Below are positions 52,245-62,725 of a stretch of DNA of 64,000 nt, in pieces. Numbering within the stretch: the first letter of the stretch is position 1; each line of letters opens with the position of its first letter. Below the pieces are notes generated by a model, which searched no databases, was not told the origin of the DNA, and saw nothing but the letters and a program-made list of their open reading frames with translations. The position numbers were made by a program, and so were the translations under genes. Location of the stretch: contig CAWAZY010000003.1 of NCBI GenBank assembly GCA_963786675.1, positions 558,001 to 622,000 on the forward strand, read 5' to 3'. The stretch is from JAGVSR01 sp963786675 (GTDB lineage Bacteria > Pseudomonadota > Alphaproteobacteria > Rhizobiales > Hyphomicrobiaceae).

Positions 52245-52814
52245 CTAGTCCTTCGCGCGTTCGACGTAGGAGCCGTCTTCGGTCATGACGACGACGCGGG
52301 TGCCGGCGCCGATGTGGCCGGGGACCATCACGCGGGCGCCGTTCGACAACTTGGCGGGCTTGTAGGACGACGACGCCGTCTGGCCCTTTACAACCGGCTC
52401 GGCCTCGACGATTTCCAGCGTCACGCGCGCGGGCAGTTCGATGGCGATCGGCACGCCGTCGTGCAGCGACACGGAGCAGGTCATGTTCTCCTGCAGCCAC
52501 TGGGCCTGATCGCCGAGCACGTCCTTGGGCACCGTGATCTGATCGAAGCTTTCGGGCTGCATGAAATTGTAGCCCATGTCATCTTCGTAGAGGTAATTGT
52601 AGTCCTTCTCGTCGAGGTAGGCACGCTCCACCTGATCGGTCGTGCGGTAGCGTTCGACGATCTTCACGCCATCGGCGATGCGCCGCATTTCCAAATGGGT
52701 GACGGGCGTGCCTTTGCCGGGATGGATATTTTCGGCGTGCATGACGACGGCGAGCCGGCCGTCCAGGTCCAGAACATTGCCCTTGCGCACCGAGCTTGCG
52801 ATAACCTTGGCCAC
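52245..52814 (-). CDS. efp: Elongation factor P
   Basis: 189-residue translation factor relieving ribosome stalling at polyproline. The KOW-like N-domain has Lys34 in NIHPGKGTPVTHLEMRRI, the residue lysylated by EpmA in related bacteria. Later motifs are YRTTDQVERAYLDEKDYNYL, VTLEIVEAEPVVKGQTASSS and VMVPGHIGAGTRVVVMTEDG. GTG start. It is divergent from epmA, a pairing that fits the modification. Confidence 0.95.
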   Translation of the reverse strand: MAKVIASSVRKGNVLDLDGRLAVVMHAENIHPGKGTPVTHLEMRRIADGVKIVERYRTTDQVERAYLDEKDYNYLYEDDMGYNFMQPESFDQITVPKDVLGDQAQWLQENMTCSVSLHDGVPIAIELPARVTLEIVEAEPVVKGQTASSSYKPAKLSNGARVMVPGHIGAGTRVVVMTEDGSYVERAKD

Positions 52815-52993
52815 GAGTGGTCTCCATGAATGCCGCTGCGGCGGACGCGCGATCTTGAGCGCGCGCGGACTGCTGAGTGCCGATGCAGGCGGGGATTAAG
52901 GGGCCTCTCATACTCTATTCGCAGCCAAAAGGCCAAGTGCGGCTGAACGGCACCCAAAGCGGACCGGACCGGGCCGCAGAACCCTCGGAAACC

Positions 52994-54034
52994 ATGAGCA
53001 GAATTTCTCCCTGGTGGGACAGAGACCGGCACGAGGACCGCAAACCCTTCCTGCTTCAGCGCGGGCGGATCAAGGCAGCCATCAGGGGCTGGTTCGAGAG
53101 CGAGGGGTTTCTCGAGGTGGAGCCCGGCTGTCTCCAGGTCTCGCCGGGCAACGAGGCGCACCTGCACGCGCTGGCAACGGAGGTGACGGGGCCGGATCTG
53201 GTGGCGCGGACACGCTACCTGCACACGTCGCCGGAATTCGCCATGAAGAAGCTTCTGGCCGCCGGCGAGAAGAGGATCTTTGCCTTCGCGCCATGTTTCC
53301 GCAATCGGGAGGCTGGGGCCCTGCACGCGACCGAGTTCACTATGCTCGAATGGTACCGGGCCGATGAACCCTATGAAGCCGTGATGGACGATGCCGTCCA
53401 TCTGCTCCGACTGGCCGCCCGCACGACTGGCCAGCGTCTCGTGTCCTGGCGGCAAACGATTGCCGATCCGCAGGCAGCACCCGAGCGCCTGACGGTGGCG
53501 GAGGCCTTCAGCCGTCAGACCGGCATCGATCTCAAGGCAACAATCCACCCGGACGGCCAGACCGACAGGGACGCCCTGGCGCGCGCGGCAACCGCGGCTG
53601 GCATCGGCGTGCGGGAGGAAGACAGCTGGGCGGATATTTTTTCGCGCGTTCTGACGGCCAAGGTGGAAGCAGCGCTGGGCGCGGGACAGGCGACGATCCT
53701 AACCGAATATCCCGCCGCCGAAGCCGCACTTGCCCGGCCGCTGGTGCACGATCCCCGCGTGGCGGAACGCTTTGAACTTTATTGTTGCGGGGTGGAACTG
53801 GCCAACGGGTTCGGCGAACTGACTGACCCCGTCCGCCAGCGCGCCAATCTGGAAGCGCAGATGGACCTCAAGCAAAAGATCTACGGCGAACGCTATCCGG
53901 TCGATGAGGATTTTCTGTCGGCCTTGGCGCACATGCCGCCCGCCTCGGGGTGCGCGCTGGGCTTTGACCGCCTCGTCATGCTGGCGACCGGCGCGACCCG
54001 GATCGACCAGGTCCTGTGGACGCCGGATACCTGA
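52994..54034 (+). CDS. epmA: EF-P--(R)-beta-lysine ligase
   Basis: 346-residue class II LysRS-like protein lacking the tRNA-binding domain. Motif 2: FRNREAGALHATEFTMLEWY, motif 3: SGCALGFDRLVMLATGATRI, plus LHTSPEFAMKKLLAAGEKRI. It attaches beta-lysine to EF-P. ATG at 52994. No epmB (lysine 2,3-aminomutase) is in the window, so it might be elsewhere in the genome. It is divergent from efp. Confidence 0.94.
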   Translation: MSRISPWWDRDRHEDRKPFLLQRGRIKAAIRGWFESEGFLEVEPGCLQVSPGNEAHLHALATEVTGPDLVARTRYLHTSPEFAMKKLLAAGEKRIFAFAPCFRNREAGALHATEFTMLEWYRADEPYEAVMDDAVHLLRLAARTTGQRLVSWRQTIADPQAAPERLTVAEAFSRQTGIDLKATIHPDGQTDRDALARAATAAGIGVREEDSWADIFSRVLTAKVEAALGAGQATILTEYPAAEAALARPLVHDPRVAERFELYCCGVELANGFGELTDPVRQRANLEAQMDLKQKIYGERYPVDEDFLSALAHMPPASGCALGFDRLVMLATGATRIDQVLWTPDT

Positions 54035-54247
54035 CCTAGCGTTCTAAGCCGCCATCCAGACCAACATGGCGCTGTGAGCAGCGGCCGTTGTCATCAATTT
54101 CATGAAAACTTCACCCTGCTGTCACTGTCGTGACCGCGGGTCGCCCAAAATGAATGAGAGATGAAGGTCATCTTCAGGGGCGGTTCAATCTTCCGTGCCT
54201 AAGATGCGTCTCATGGGGCCAATGGAGGCCCTTGGAGTTCAAGTGTC

Positions 54248-54346
54248 ATGGGCGAATTCGTCCGTTCCGGCGCTATCCTGCTGATGGGTTTCATCGTCAT
54301 CGGAGCCGGCATCTTTGTCGTCTTCCACCGGTTCGCCATCGGCTAA
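54248..54346 (+). CDS. Possible 32-residue single-span membrane protein
   Basis: ATG at 54248; product MGEFVRSGAILLMGFIVIGA continues GIFVVFHRFAIG, nearly all one membrane helix. GGAG lies 11 bp before the ATG. It sits upstream of ycjX. No family recognised; low certainty. Confidence 0.45.
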   Translation: MGEFVRSGAILLMGFIVIGAGIFVVFHRFAIG

Positions 54347-54421
54347 TACGGTCCCGCCGTTACGCCGGGGTTGCAGCGGGGTAGGTGACCGCCTACCTAA
54401 GGTGGGCCGACGAGGTCCGAA

Positions 54422-55894
54422 TTGAGCCGCCTTCCCCCGCCGTCTTCCAGTTCCGTCACGTTCAGCGGCCTTGCCCAATCCTTGCGCGAGGCCGTCACGC
54501 CCACGTTGCGCCTCGGCGTAACCGGCCTGTCGCGATCCGGGAAGACGGTCTTTATCACCGCGCTGGTCCGCAATCTGATGGCGGGCGGCCGGCTGCCGTT
54601 CTTTCTTCCCGAAGCCGAGGGCCGGCTGATCAGCGCCGTGATCGAACCGCAGCCCGACGACGTCCTGCCCCGGTTCGATTACGAGGCGCACCTCGCGGCG
54701 CTGGGTCAGACCCCGCCGCAGTGGCCGGAAAGCACGCGCCGCATCGCTCAATTGCGTCTCACCCTCACGTATCAGCCGAGTGACCTGTGGCGCCGCTCGC
54801 TCGGGCTGTCGCGGTTGCACGTCGATATCGTCGACTATCCGGGTGAGTGGCTGATCGATTTATCGCTGATTGATAAGTCCTTTGCGGAATGGTCGGCGGA
54901 AGCGTTCGCGCAGGCGCGCCGTCCCGACCGTGCCGGAATTGCCGGGGCATGGCTGGCGCATGCCGCCAGGGCCGTCGAACCGGATGCAGCTGACGACCCG
55001 GAACAGGCGGCCATCGAGGGCGCGCGGTTGTTCACGGCCTACCTCGAAGCTGCCAAGGCGGAGGGGCGCGGCGTGTGCGCCTTGACCCCTGGCCGCTTCC
55101 TGATGCCCGGCGATCTGGCGGGCTCGCCGCTGCTCACGTTCTTTCCCTTTTCGCCCGGGGGCGCCGCATCCCGCGAAACCCGCGCCCTTGCCGCCCTCCT
55201 GGAGCGCCGCTTTGAAAGCTACAAGCGTGAGGTCGTGCAACCGTTTTTCAAGAACCACTTCCAGCGGCTCGACCGTCAGGTTGTTCTTGTCGACGTGCTG
55301 GGCGCGCTGTCACGCGGCCAGCAAACTGTGCAGGAATTGGAAGAGGCCCTGACGCAGGTTCTGTCGGCCTTCCGGCCGGGTGGGGCGTCCTGGCTGGCCC
55401 GGCTTTTCACGCGCCGCATCGACCGGGTGCTGTTTGCCGCGACTAAGGCCGATCATCTGAGCCGCGTCAGTCATGACCGGCTCGAAGCCATTCTCATGCA
55501 CATGACCGAGCGGGCCGCCGGGCGTGTCAGCCATGCTGGCGGCGACGTGCGCGTCATGGCCTTGTCGGCATTGCGCGCGACGCGCGAAGCCGAAGTCCGC
55601 AAGGGCGGCGAGACGCTGGCGTGCATCTGCGGTGTGCCACTGCCCGGCGAAGTGATCGCCGGCACGACGTTTGACGGCACGCGCGAGGCAGTTATCTTTC
55701 CTGGCGACCTGCCGGAGGATCCGAAGGCCGCGCTCGCCGGGTCCGGCAGCGGTCTTCCCGGCACGGCGGCGACGTTCGTGCGTTTCCGGCCGCCGCAGAT
55801 TGGGCCGCCAACCCCAGGCGGGGAATTGCCCTCCGCGCCGCATATCCGGCTCGACCGCGCGCTCGACTATCTGATCGGGGATTGGTTGCCATGA
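54422..55894 (+). CDS. ycjX: YcjX-family P-loop GTPase-like protein (DUF463)
   Basis: 490 residues. Walker A GVTGLSRSGKTVFITALVRN at about residue 32-50; HVDIVDYPGEWLIDLSLIDK holds a DxxG-like motif; DRVLFAATKADHLSRVSHDR is the NKxD-like region. This matches YcjX, a stress-induced membrane-associated protein usually next to YcjF. TTG start because no ATG is available after the in-frame stop at 54398. Stop overlaps ycjF start (ATGA). Confidence 0.87.
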   Translation: MSRLPPPSSSSVTFSGLAQSLREAVTPTLRLGVTGLSRSGKTVFITALVRNLMAGGRLPFFLPEAEGRLISAVIEPQPDDVLPRFDYEAHLAALGQTPPQWPESTRRIAQLRLTLTYQPSDLWRRSLGLSRLHVDIVDYPGEWLIDLSLIDKSFAEWSAEAFAQARRPDRAGIAGAWLAHAARAVEPDAADDPEQAAIEGARLFTAYLEAAKAEGRGVCALTPGRFLMPGDLAGSPLLTFFPFSPGGAASRETRALAALLERRFESYKREVVQPFFKNHFQRLDRQVVLVDVLGALSRGQQTVQELEEALTQVLSAFRPGGASWLARLFTRRIDRVLFAATKADHLSRVSHDRLEAILMHMTERAAGRVSHAGGDVRVMALSALRATREAEVRKGGETLACICGVPLPGEVIAGTTFDGTREAVIFPGDLPEDPKAALAGSGSGLPGTAATFVRFRPPQIGPPTPGGELPSAPHIRLDRALDYLIGDWLP

Positions 55895-56974
55895 CGACGT
55901 CCGCCGCACCCCCGCCGCCATCCCGGCCCGCGCCGCGCGGGCCGCAGGTGTTCGATGTGTCGGACGCCATCATCGAAGAGCCGGCTTCGGGTGCCGCGTG
56001 CCGATCCGCGCGATGCCCCCGCGCCAGGTCCCGTTCGTATCCGTCCCACAGCATCGGAGATCGGCCACGGTATCCGGTGGGGCGCGATATTGCTGGCGGC
56101 CATGGCAGGTTTGGCCTCGCTGGCGGCGGGACTGGCCTTTGCCCGCTTCGTTTCCAGCGCGCTGGAGCGCCAGGACTGGGTCGGTTCTCTGGCCTTTGGA
56201 TTGCTCGCCATTGCCGGCGTTGCCGCGCTTGTGATCCTCTTGCGCGAAATCGCCGGTTTGTTCCGGCTGCGCCGTCTCAAGGCGCTGCACGACGAAGTCG
56301 CCACCGCCCTGACGCGCCGCGATGTGAAAGCCGAAACGGCGGCCGTCGCCGCGTTGCAGCGTCTCTACGCCAACCGTCCCGATTGCCGGTGGGGTTTGGC
56401 GCGACTGGCCGAACATGCAGGCGATGGGCGCGATCCAGGGGATCTGCTGCGTCTGGCCGATCGCGAGGTCATGGCGCCCTTGGACCTCACCGCTCGCCGC
56501 CTGATCCTCAAGTCGTCCAAGCGCGTCGCGACCGTCACCGCACTGTCGCCGATGGTGTGGATCGCGATGCTGTTTGTGGCGGTGGAAAATTTAAAGATGT
56601 TGCGTGCCGTCGCCGGCCTCTATGGCGGCCGGCCGGGTACCGCCGGTACGCTGCGTCTCGCGCGGCTGGTGATCGGACACATTGTGGCGACAGGTGGCGT
56701 GGCGATGACCGATGATCTGCTCGGTCAGTTTCTGGGGCAAGATCTTCTGCGCCGCATGAGCCGCCGGCTGGGCGAGGGTGCGTTCAACGGTGCATTGACC
56801 GCGCGCATTGGTGTTGCAGCGCTTGCGGTGATCCGGCCGCTGCCATTTCTCGATGCGCCGGAAATCCGCGTTCGCGACATCGTGCGGGAAGTGTTCCGGC
56901 GCTTACCCGGAGAGACCAAATCTGACCAGTCCGCACCTCATGCCGCGCGCGACAGTGATCCATCCAGATCCTGA
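55891..56974 (+). pseudogene. ycjF: YcjF/DUF697 membrane protein, single +1 frameshift near the N-terminus
   Basis: 360 residues if one base is removed near 55985-55995 (GGGTGCCGCGTG). N-part: APPPPSRPAPRGPQVFDVSD, then DPRDAPAPGPVRIRPTASEI, two membrane helices (WGAILLAAMAGLASLAAGLAF, AFGLLAIAGVAALVILLREI) and the DUF697 core VATVTALSPMVWIAMLFVAV and GHIVATGGVAMTDDLLGQFL. Its tail overlaps the convergent opgH tail by 37 bp. YcjF partners YcjX in the cell envelope. Confidence 0.85.
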
Positions 56975-58983
56975 TCCTTGGACGCTTGCGGCGTCTTGAT
57001 CGGTGCAGCCGTGGACCCTGCAAGCCGGGCGGCCCATTCCACGGTCAGGGCACGCGCCCTGACGAGAATGTCGGGCGGATCGCGATCGTCCCATGTCGCC
57101 AGCAGGGCGGAGAGTGCAGGCCCGGCAGGGCGTCCCGTCAGCCAGTTGAGCGGTCCGGCCAGCACGAGCCCGGCGATGACGGGCAGCATCCACAGCAGGA
57201 GGCCCGGCGACACGATCCAGCAGATGAGCGCGATGATCGCGCCCGCGGCCATGTGCGGGGCGTGGAACCGCATGGCGAAACCAAACGGAACGCTGCCGTC
57301 GTCGCGCCGTTGCGCCTTCCAGCCGGCATCGCGGCCCGACAGGATCTGCACGACGCCTGTCGTCTGCGTGACCATCAGGATCGGCGCCAGAAGCATCGAA
57401 AAAACGGTTTCGACCGACACGGCGGCGAGTGCCCGCGGAAGGCCGAAGATCTCGCCGGCATTGGCGGCGCGTTTCACTTCAAGAATGAGGCCCAGAAGTT
57501 TCGGCAGCAGAACGACGGCCATCGTACCGAGGAACAGGCGCATGGCCGCGCCTGGATCGACGATCGGCCAAATCGGGAACAGGGTCTTGCTGTCCTGGAA
57601 GTAGGACGGAATGAGCTGTTGGCTCTGCAGGGCAAGCACGATGCCGGTGGCCAGTGAAAGGGCCCAGATGGCGGAGACGAGATAGGAAAAAGCGCCCATG
57701 CTCAGATGCACGCGGCCCATGGCCGTCATGCCACGGCGCGGGATGAGCGCCAGATGCTGCAGATTGCCCTGCGCCCAGCGGCGGTCGCGAATGACGAGAT
57801 CGACAAGACCCGGTGGCATGCCCTCGTAGGAGCCTTCGACACTCGGCGCCATGTGTACAGACCAGCCCGCGCGCTGCAACAGCGCCGCCTCGACGAAATC
57901 GTGGCTGAGGATGGCGCCGCCGAACGGTTTGCGGCCTTCCATGACGGGAAGCCCTGCTGCGCCGGCGAACGCTTCGGTGCGGATGATGGCGTTGTGACCC
58001 CAGTAGTTGCCCTGGTCGCGATGCCACGACGCCAAACCCGCCGCCACGGACGGACCATAAACGTTGCAGGCGAACTGCTGCAGGCGCTGCAGGAGCGTGA
58101 CGCCGCCGGTCAGGCGGGGCACCGATTGGATGAGCCCGGCCCTGGGTTCGGCTTCCATGGCGCGCGCGAGCCGCACCACGCTTTCGCCGGACATGACGCT
58201 GTCGCCATCCAGAATGATGAAGTGCGCGTAAGCCCCCCCGAAGCGCTCGACCCAATCCTCGATGTTGCCAGCCTTGCGCGCCGTGTTTTCGATACGGCGG
58301 CGGTAGTAGACGGGCATGAGCGGCGTCAGGGCCTCGGCCAACCGGCGATACGCGGCTTCTTCCGCCATGCCTTCTTGGGCGCCGCGGGTGTCGGAAAGAA
58401 TGAAGATGTCGAAGTTGGCGGCCTTGCCTTGGGCGGCCAGCGACTCCGCCATGGCCGCGATGGTCCCGGCGATGCGATGGGGCTCTTCATGATAGACGGG
58501 AAAGAGCAGGGCGGTGCGCCAGTTGAGCGGTCCATTGGAATCCGGCACGTCCAGAGTGTCGGTCTTCTCGCCCGCGAACAGCGGCAGAAAGCCCATGGCC
58601 GCGCTGAGCGACCCGAACGCGATCCAGCCGAAAGTGATGGTCGACAAGATCAGAAAGACAAGCTGGATGGGTGTCATCGCGACCGATGAGAGCACGCCGT
58701 ACAACTCGTAGGAAAACGCTGCTGTCAGGAGGGCCGATCCCACGAGAATTGCTGCCCGCGGCACCCAATAGCCGCGCCGTCGCGTCTCGTGTGTGACTGG
58801 AATTTTCAGGGAAAGGTCCTGCGTCGGCATCGCCAGCCGGGATTCAGCCGGCAAGAGTGACGGATCACTCGCGTCGAGGCGCGACAGATGAGAGGCGTCG
58901 CGCGCGGCAGGGGCCGCTGCCGCTTGGGGCAGGTCCGCAGCGCCATTCGACGGATGCTTCGTGCGTGACGTCGTCGTCATCAT
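56938..58983 (-). CDS. opgH: Periplasmic glucan glucosyltransferase H
   Basis: 681-residue inner membrane glucosyltransferase for osmoregulated periplasmic glucans (beta-glucans). Catalytic GT2 motifs: FIILDGDSVMSGESVVRLAR (D-x-D) and VIRDRRWAQGNLQHLALIPR (R-R-W-x-Q-G). Several membrane helices surround the domain. ATG at 58983 overlaps the opgG stop by 4 bp, so translation is coupled. Tail overlaps ycjF. Confidence 0.93.
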   Translation of the reverse strand: MMTTTSRTKHPSNGAADLPQAAAAPAARDASHLSRLDASDPSLLPAESRLAMPTQDLSLKIPVTHETRRRGYWVPRAAILVGSALLTAAFSYELYGVLSSVAMTPIQLVFLILSTITFGWIAFGSLSAAMGFLPLFAGEKTDTLDVPDSNGPLNWRTALLFPVYHEEPHRIAGTIAAMAESLAAQGKAANFDIFILSDTRGAQEGMAEEAAYRRLAEALTPLMPVYYRRRIENTARKAGNIEDWVERFGGAYAHFIILDGDSVMSGESVVRLARAMEAEPRAGLIQSVPRLTGGVTLLQRLQQFACNVYGPSVAAGLASWHRDQGNYWGHNAIIRTEAFAGAAGLPVMEGRKPFGGAILSHDFVEAALLQRAGWSVHMAPSVEGSYEGMPPGLVDLVIRDRRWAQGNLQHLALIPRRGMTAMGRVHLSMGAFSYLVSAIWALSLATGIVLALQSQQLIPSYFQDSKTLFPIWPIVDPGAAMRLFLGTMAVVLLPKLLGLILEVKRAANAGEIFGLPRALAAVSVETVFSMLLAPILMVTQTTGVVQILSGRDAGWKAQRRDDGSVPFGFAMRFHAPHMAAGAIIALICWIVSPGLLLWMLPVIAGLVLAGPLNWLTGRPAGPALSALLATWDDRDPPDILVRARALTVEWAARLAGSTAAPIKTPQASKDQDLDGSLSRAA

Positions 58984-60560
58984 GCTGTCCAGCGATATAA
59001 CCAGGTTTCAGAAATGGTTGTTTCCGCGTGCTTCAGCGCTAAACGCAATTCGATCATCTCGGTTCCCCCTGTTTCCAGGCGGAAGTCCACCCGGACGCCA
59101 CCCGTACCGGGATGCCGGCGGACTGATACGGCCGTGACGACGCCTGCACTTGCGCGCACATCGGCGACCGGTGGGTTGCCGCCAGCCATAAGGGCGGGCC
59201 CGGTGAAGTCGACGGCGAACTGATACACGCCGTCTTTGCGCGTGGGCGCCACCGACGTCTTCTCCACTTCCGCCGGCGCCGGTGCAAACGGGGCATCTTC
59301 GCCCCATGTCAGCCGATACGCGAAGGCGTGCGCTTGTCCCGGCTCCAGGGTCTTTGCGGGGTTCCAGTAGACAACGATGTTGTCGTGAATTTCTTCCTCG
59401 GACGGAATTTCAATGAGTTCGACGAAGCCCTCACCCCAGGCCCCGCGCGGTTCCACCCAGATGCTGGGGCGGCGTTCGAACGCCGACGTGAGATCCTCGA
59501 AGCGATCGATGCCGCGCGCCCGCTGGAGCAATCCGAAGGCGCGCGGATTGGTGTCCATGAATGCGCTGGTCTGCAGGGTGCGGGGATTGGTCAACGGCCG
59601 CCAGATGCGTTCGCCGCGGCCATTGAAAATCATCAGGCCTTCGCTGTTGTGAACGCTCGGACGAATATCGCCGTTGACGCGACGGCTTGCGGTGCCGCGC
59701 AGGAACATGCTCGTCAGCGGCGCGATACCGATGTGCTTCAGGGGCCGGCGCGGGTAGAGCTGAGCCTCGACATCGCAGACGGTGCTGCCACCAGCGGTGC
59801 TGACGGCGAAGCGATAGGCGCCAACGGCAGACGGGCTGTCGAGCAGCGCATGGATGACAACTGCGGCGCCGGGCGTTGTCGGCTTTTCGATCCAGAAGGC
59901 GCGGAATATCGGAAATTCTTCGCCCCCGGGCTGCGCCGTGTTCACAGCCAAGCCGCGCGCGGACAGACCATAGACCTGACCGGTGCCGACGGCGCGGAAA
60001 TAGCTCGCACCCTGAAAAACGAGCGTGTCTTCCATGACGTCGGTGCGCGACAGATGCGTACGCAGGCGGAAACCTGAAAAGGCGTAGGGCGCAGCGGCCG
60101 GCGGATTGGGGATCTTTTCGCCGAATTCGAACAACCGGCTGTCGGCGACGAGTTTGGTCGCCCGCCCGTTCTCGACGACGCGCACCGTGACGGGCGTATC
60201 GTAGATCCAGCCGCGGGGGACGAGTTGGATTTCACTGCCGAGCTTCGCGTCGCGCCACAAAGATTGTTCAGGACGGAAACGGATATCTGCATACTGCTCG
60301 GCCGTCAGCGCGTTGAAGACCTCATCGGCCTCCATGGACGGCCGTTTGAAATCCTTCTGCGCCAGTTCTTCGGCGAGCTTGACGACCATATCGGGCGTGA
60401 ACGGCTGCGCCTCGGGCACCGCCGCGTCCTGCGCAAAGGCACGCGGAACTGTGCCGATTGATTTTGACAGGCCAAGAATGGCCGTCAGCGCCGCCGACGA
60501 CAAAAGAACGTCCCGCCTGTTCGGCGATGAAAGATGCGGCAGCGGGCATTCGGTCGTCAT
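58980..60560 (-). CDS. opgG: Periplasmic glucan biosynthesis protein G
   Basis: 526-residue periplasmic protein of the OpgG/OpgD family, needed for glucan branching or release. A Tat-type signal (SPNRRDVLLSSAALTAILGL) starts it, more like OpgD than E. coli OpgG. Family motifs: RPEQSLWRDAKLGSEIQLVP, PLTSMFLRGTASRRVNGDIR, VHNSEGLMIFNGRGERIWRP and SEEEIHDNIVVYWNPAKTLE. First gene of the opgGH operon. Confidence 0.92.
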   Translation of the reverse strand: MTTECPLPHLSSPNRRDVLLSSAALTAILGLSKSIGTVPRAFAQDAAVPEAQPFTPDMVVKLAEELAQKDFKRPSMEADEVFNALTAEQYADIRFRPEQSLWRDAKLGSEIQLVPRGWIYDTPVTVRVVENGRATKLVADSRLFEFGEKIPNPPAAAPYAFSGFRLRTHLSRTDVMEDTLVFQGASYFRAVGTGQVYGLSARGLAVNTAQPGGEEFPIFRAFWIEKPTTPGAAVVIHALLDSPSAVGAYRFAVSTAGGSTVCDVEAQLYPRRPLKHIGIAPLTSMFLRGTASRRVNGDIRPSVHNSEGLMIFNGRGERIWRPLTNPRTLQTSAFMDTNPRAFGLLQRARGIDRFEDLTSAFERRPSIWVEPRGAWGEGFVELIEIPSEEEIHDNIVVYWNPAKTLEPGQAHAFAYRLTWGEDAPFAPAPAEVEKTSVAPTRKDGVYQFAVDFTGPALMAGGNPPVADVRASAGVVTAVSVRRHPGTGGVRVDFRLETGGTEMIELRLALKHAETTISETWLYRWTA

Positions 60561-61334
60561 TCAGCGGTCAGTTCCGAGATCAAGATAAGGGGTGCGGCGC
60601 ACGTCGGCTGTGTGCGGGGGCGAAGGCCACCGCGACGGTAAACGTCTCGACGCACTGCAAGTTTGTGAAGTGTCTTGGTCTGGCCCCCCGGCGCAGATGC
60701 AGCCCTTCCTGATCACTCTGCTACCTCGCAATTGTGGCGATATTTCTTGAGCAGTCAGAGCGGGTCACGCTGTTCCGGGGACGGCGCCGGATGCGCCGGG
60801 TCTTGGTCGAAGCGATTATGTTGCAATGCAGCAATTTAGAGGAAGGCCGAGACTCCGGCAAGGTGTCTTATGAGATCGCCGCCGGGATGCAGGCCAGCTC
60901 ATACCGGAATGCATAGCTTGCACAGGTTTCCAGCAAAAAAGACCCGTTCAAGAAGCATTTGAAGCGCAGGTCACCACCGCGAACGGGATGACGAGGGGCG
61001 TGTCCGGTGAGGGAGACGAGACAGGTTGTGCGAGGTGTGGCACAAACCAATCCCTGACCCTTCATCATTCGGGTCAGACGGCCAAGCAGGACAGAATATC
61101 GCGGCAAAACAATAAGTTGGGTGGGCTGAGGGGTGTCGTGGCGAAAGGGCAACAATGGTCGGGGATTCAGCTGGAAATCGTGAGTTTGGCGTTCCCCTCG
61201 GTCAATCGATCTGCTTAGTATCCTGCCCTGAGCGGTGATTCGACAAACGTGCGTGCCGCTGGTCGAGATTGAGCGTGTTGGCGTGAGTTGCGTCAAGCGC
61301 CCGTACTTGAAGTTAAGTAGACGGGAGAAGGTAA
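60561..61334. other. Long intergenic region, no supported gene
   Basis: 774 bp between opgG (minus) and the porin (plus). Short ORFs in both directions lack ribosome binding sites and conserved motifs. It should contain promoters for both genes. The last 15 bp hold GGGAGAAGG before the porin ATG. No clear -35/-10 pair was found. Confidence 0.6.
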
Positions 61335-62613
61335 ATGAAAAAGTACAACCTCTACGCTCTGGTGGCGGCCGGCCTGCTCGCAGGTGGCATGTCCGTTCCC
61401 AGCGCGTCGGCGGCAGACCTCGGGGGGAACTGCTGCGCGGACCTCGAGGAGCGCATCGCTGAACTCGAAGCCACGACGGCCCGCAAGGGCAACCGCAAGG
61501 TGTCTCTGACGGTTTCCGGCTGGGTTGCCCAGCAGGTGACGTTCTGGGATGACGGCGATGAATTCGAACGCTATACGTGCACGACCTCGGCACCACGCTG
61601 GGCAGCCACGTGAAGTTCACGGGCTCGGCGCAGATCAGCCCCGGCTGGTCGGCTGGCTACGTCCTGCAGATCGAAGCTCTCGGTTCGGATGGCCTGACGC
61701 AGGGTCAGAACTCGTCGCAGTCTCCGGCTCTGTACAACCTCCTCGGCGACGGCACGACGTCCGGCCAGGGTGGCGTGCAGACCCTTCAGTCGTACTGGTT
61801 CGTCAAGTCTGACCAGCTCGGCAAGGTGTCGGTTGGTAAGCAGTCGCAGGCTTCGGACAACACGGCGATCCTCGTCGACGGTTCGGGCTCGCTGGTTCCC
61901 GCCAACTGGGTGGCGTTCGACACGAACAGCTTCGCGCTGCGTCGTAGCAACGGCACCACGTTCGGTGCTCTGGGGTGGTGCTCAGTCGTGCTTCGGCATG
62001 GGCGGCGCCTGGGGTGACTGCAACGGTCTGACGCAGAACGTCGTCCGTTACGACTCGCCCACGTTCGGTGGCTTCTCGGTCTCGGCCTCTTGGGGCGAAG
62101 ACGACATGTGGGATGTGGCTGCTCGCTACGCTGGCGAATTCGCTGGCTTCAAGCTTGCCTTGGCTGCTGCCTACAACGAGACGTCTGACCAGAACTACAA
62201 CAACATCCAGCAGGCTCTGGGCGTGACCATTCCGGACATGGAATACTTCCAGGCCGGCGCCTTCCTCATGCACGTGCCGACCGGCCTCTTCGGCTTGGTC
62301 AACTACGGCAACCTGCAGGTTGACGGCCTCGGTGGCGATGATCCGGAGACTTGGTACGGCAAGATCGGTCTGCGCACGCGTCTCTCGGCTCTCGGCCACA
62401 CCGTGTTCTACGGTGAGTACCTGAACGGCCAGGACGGCGGCTTCGAACGCTGGTTCGGAACTTGAAGTCTGGGGCGGCGGTGTCGTCCAGGAAATCGACG
62501 CAGCTGCTATGTCGGTTTGGATCAAGTACCGCAACCTTGGCTACGAAGACGACGTCGAGACGACCGTCGAAGACTTCAACTACGTGGGCGTCGGTGGTCT
62601 GATCAACTTCTAA
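61335..62613 (+). pseudogene. Rhizobiales-type porin, three frameshifts
   Basis: 425 residues if a base is added near 61570-61577 and one removed near 61971-61974 (G run) and near 62455. N-part: signal peptide (LYALVAAGLLAGGMSVPSAS), DLEERIAELEATTARKGNRK (coiled-coil) and VSLTVSGWVAQQVTFWDDGD. Middle: GTTLGSHVKFTGSAQISPGW, SQSPALYNLLGDGTTSGQGG. End: VWIKYRNLGYEDDVETTVED, FNYVGVGGLINF. This is the abundant Porin_2-type general porin of Hyphomicrobiales. GGGAGAAGG precedes the ATG. The three-way break suggests errors rather than decay. Confidence 0.88.
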
Positions 62614-62641
62614 TCTGATCGATCACGGCTTATGAAATCGG

Positions 62642-62670
62642 AAGGCCGCTCCTCACGGGGCGGCCTTTCT
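62642..62670 (+). terminator. Rho-independent terminator after the porin
   Basis: AAGGCCGC and GCGGCCTT form an 8-bp stem, followed by TCT. It lies 28 bp after the porin stop. Confidence 0.85.
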
Positions 62671-62725
62671 GATTCCAAAATGGGGGCCAGTCCCCGCCGG
62701 GGGTCTGACCCCAAATGCCAATAGA

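Noticed and set aside
60868..61620. 250-residue minus-strand ORF over the porin upstream region
   Set aside because: No ribosome binding site or domain and it overlaps the porin start; likely chance.
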